Position numbers and translations under genes: made by a program
NCBI RefSeq assembly: GCF_036038375.1
Contig: NZ_CP107935.1
Coordinates: forward strand, 1,736,001-1,800,000
Length of the DNA: 64,000 bases
Source of the DNA: Streptomyces sp. NBC_00414
GTDB taxonomy: Bacteria; Actinomycetota; Actinomycetes; Streptomycetales; Streptomycetaceae
Direction: 5' to 3'
Notes under the pieces: model-generated
What the model was told of the DNA's origin: nothing
What the model saw: the letters and a program-made list of their open reading frames with translations, nothing else
The model's database searches: none
Shown: piece after piece, positions 62,508 through 64,000 of the stretch
Layout of the letters: each line of letters opens with the position of its first letter
How positions within the stretch are numbered: position 1 is the stretch's first letter

Positions 62508-63527
62508 ATGAGTCCTGAACCGCCGCTGAGCACGCCTGCCACGCCGAATTCGGGGCCAGCTCTCCAGCCGGTTCCCAAGTCCGTTCTGCTGGTGGCCAAT
62601 CCGGCCGCCGGATCGTACTCGGCCGACGTCGCCGCCGACGCCCTGCGGCTGGTCCTGGAGGCCGGTCCCGCCGTCGACCTGCTCCTGACGCAGCACCCCG
62701 GCCACGCCCGCGCACTCGCCCGGGCGGCCACCGGACCCGGCCGCGCCGACGTGCTGGTGTCGCTGGGCGGCGACGGTACCGCGCACGAGCTGATGACGGG
62801 CCTGGCCGACTCCCCCGAGCACCCGGCCCTCCTGGTCCTGCCCGGTGGCAGCGGCAACTCCCTCTACCGGGAACTCTGGTCGGACCGCCCCTGGCAGTCG
62901 GTCCTGGAAACGGCCCTCACCACTCCCTATGTACGGCAGGTGGACCTGATCCGGGTGGCGGAGACCGGCGGCACCGCGTTGCTGGGCGCCTCGACCGGCC
63001 TCGCGGCCCAGACGCTGATGCCCACCGAGACCCCCGCCGGGGCTCCCACCGGCGAGAGTGCGGCACGGGGCCGCGACCGCTACGAGAAGGCACTGCTCGA
63101 CGCCCTCCGCACCGGCTTCCCGCCCTATCCCGGCCGGGTGACCGTGGACGGGGCCGAGGTCCACCGCGGCGACACGGTCTGCGCCAACGTGGGCGGCGGC
63201 CGCTACCGGGCCGGCCGTTTCATGGCCTGCCCGCGCTCCGTCCTGGACGACGGCCTCCTCGACGTCTGTGTCGCGGGCACCGCCCTGCCCACCCCCGAGC
63301 TGCTCCAACTGGCCCGCGATGGACGGCACCTGGGCCGCGAGGGCGTGGTCTACGCCCGTGGCCGCCGGATCGTCCTGGAACGCACCGACGGCCGCCCGCT
63401 GCTCTTCGAGTACGACGGCGACCTGGTCCGCTCCGGCGACGCCACGCGGTACACGCTGGACGTCGTGCCACAAGCCCTGCGGGTCCTGGCCCCGGCACCG
63501 CACCCGTCGGCCGACCCCGCAGACTGA
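62508..63527 (+). CDS. Diacylglycerol-kinase-like protein (VlmJ role)
   Basis: The 339-residue protein has the DAGK catalytic domain: NPAAG (31-35), LVSLGGDGTAHEL (GGDGT 87-91), and PGGSGNSLY where the family usually has GTGN; a C-terminal lobe carries VDLIRVAETGGTALLGASTG. VlmJ of valanimycin biosynthesis is a DAGK homologue that phosphorylates the hydroxyl of valanimycin hydrate before elimination by VlmK. With the MmgE/PrpD gene here, the same pair is present. ATG at 62508 with GGAGAG seven bases upstream; 79 bp after the tRNA-like gene and probably on the same SARP-driven transcript. A lipid kinase role is the alternative. Confidence 0.78.
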   Translation: MSPEPPLSTPATPNSGPALQPVPKSVLLVANPAAGSYSADVAADALRLVLEAGPAVDLLLTQHPGHARALARAATGPGRADVLVSLGGDGTAHELMTGLADSPEHPALLVLPGGSGNSLYRELWSDRPWQSVLETALTTPYVRQVDLIRVAETGGTALLGASTGLAAQTLMPTETPAGAPTGESAARGRDRYEKALLDALRTGFPPYPGRVTVDGAEVHRGDTVCANVGGGRYRAGRFMACPRSVLDDGLLDVCVAGTALPTPELLQLARDGRHLGREGVVYARGRRIVLERTDGRPLLFEYDGDLVRSGDATRYTLDVVPQALRVLAPAPHPSADPAD

Positions 63528-63671
63528 ACGGCCGGCTGAACCACCGGCTGAACCGCCCCGGAAGCTCCTGTTTTCCCCACCCCTCCCCCTCCGCCTCCCG
63601 CGCTGCTAGCCTCCGGCGGGGGAACCGGTTGCCAAAAGCGTTGCCGCACTTCCCGGGGGGAGAGACGAGCC

Positions 63672-64000
63672 ATGACGAGGAAACCCGCCGGCGACAACGG
63701 CGGCCGGAGCACCATCCGGGACGTGGCGGCACGGGCGGGCGTGTCGGCGTCCACGGTGTCGCGCGTGCTGGGCGGCGACTACCCGGTGAGCGGCACGACC
63801 CGGACGCGCGTGATGCGGGCCGTCCGAGAACTCGACTACGTGGCCGACGCCCGCGCCAAGGCCATCGCGGGCGCGGGCACACCGACCCTCGCCTTCGTCC
63901 TGGACGACATCACCGGACCGTCCTTCGCGCACATGGCGCACGGCGTGGAGCGCGAGGCGACCCGGCTCGGCCATCTCTGTCTGGTCTGCAGCACCGACGG
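63672..64000 (+). CDS. LacI-family regulator, 3' end outside the window
   Basis: The first 109 codons are visible. The N-terminal LacI HTH is clear (STIRDVAARAGVSASTVSRV, about residues 13-32) with the hinge helix ARAKAIAG, followed by the start of the periplasmic-binding-protein-like ligand domain (TLAFVLDDITGPSFAHMAHG). ATG at 63672 with GGGGAGAG upstream. It probably regulates a sugar-uptake operon beyond the window and marks the right boundary of the azoxy cluster. Confidence 0.88.
   Translation, partial: MTRKPAGDNGGRSTIRDVAARAGVSASTVSRVLGGDYPVSGTTRTRVMRAVRELDYVADARAKAIAGAGTPTLAFVLDDITGPSFAHMAHGVEREATRLGHLCLVCSTD

Overview
The window is very GC-rich actinobacterial DNA and reads as Streptomyces: many GTG/TTG starts, GAF-ANTAR, STAS and anti-sigma ATPase families, a SARP regulator, a Tat-exported glycoside hydrolase and hydroxyquinol catabolism. 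It has two halves that meet at a tRNA-Pro gene (31278-31351, minus).

Left half (1-31.2 kb): a decayed integrative element or genomic island. An excisionase-like gene overlaps a tyrosine integrase that stops 100 bp from the 3' end of tRNA-Pro, and integrase-arm-like repeats lie next to the integrase and again near 1.2 and 2.0 kb. The interval holds cargo (CutA, an XRE regulator beside an anti-sigma ATPase, and a run of GAF-ANTAR, STAS and ATPase genes at 11-16 kb) and many insertion sequences: an IS427-type element, two same-length inverted copies of a 1,036-bp IS5-type element, a decayed IS3, an IS701 remnant and two IS110-type elements. Several genes are broken: a Ku gene split by the IS110 insertions and carrying a small internal inversion and a C21 tract, a PLAT-like gene with a nonsense codon, a GAF gene cut by IS3, and a large sacsin-type ATPase/DUF3883 defence-like gene frameshifted at a C7 tract.

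Right half (31.4-64 kb): intact chromosomal genes. At 31.5-40 kb a betaine-type ABC importer with an RpiR regulator faces an operon of ornithine-cyclodeaminase-like protein, aromatic-amino-acid-lyase-like protein without the MIO-forming Gly, and amidohydrolase. Then come a split-barrel flavoprotein, a YceI protein, a GH30-type hydrolase, and a maleylacetate reductase/hydroxyquinol dioxygenase operon with a divergent Fis-type regulator.

From 48.2 to 63.5 kb lies a biosynthetic cluster that matches, gene by gene, the logic of valanimycin-type azoxy biosynthesis: SARP activator, DUF2156/MprF-like aminoacyl-tRNA transferase (VlmA role), acyl-CoA reductase and class III aminotransferase to make a fatty amine, acyl-CoA-dehydrogenase-fold N-hydroxylase plus flavin reductase (VlmH/VlmR roles), SRPBCC protein, His-rich membrane protein, diiron oxygenase, MmgE/PrpD protein and DAG-kinase-like protein (VlmK/VlmJ roles), MFS exporter and TetR regulator. 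No seryl-tRNA synthetase is in the window.

The main discovery candidate is a class II, Ser-type tRNA-like gene (62343-62429) just upstream of the DAG-kinase-like gene. Its anticodon arm cannot form the normal 5-bp/7-nt hairpin but folds as a GC-rich stem closing a four-base loop. A triple direct repeat (TCTCAG/TGTCAG/TCTCAG, exact 11-bp period, SARP-operator style) lies just upstream, and the same triple repeat occurs in the divergent promoter of the transferase and reductase genes. This suggests a SARP-controlled, non-decoding tRNA dedicated to supplying seryl groups to the azoxy pathway.
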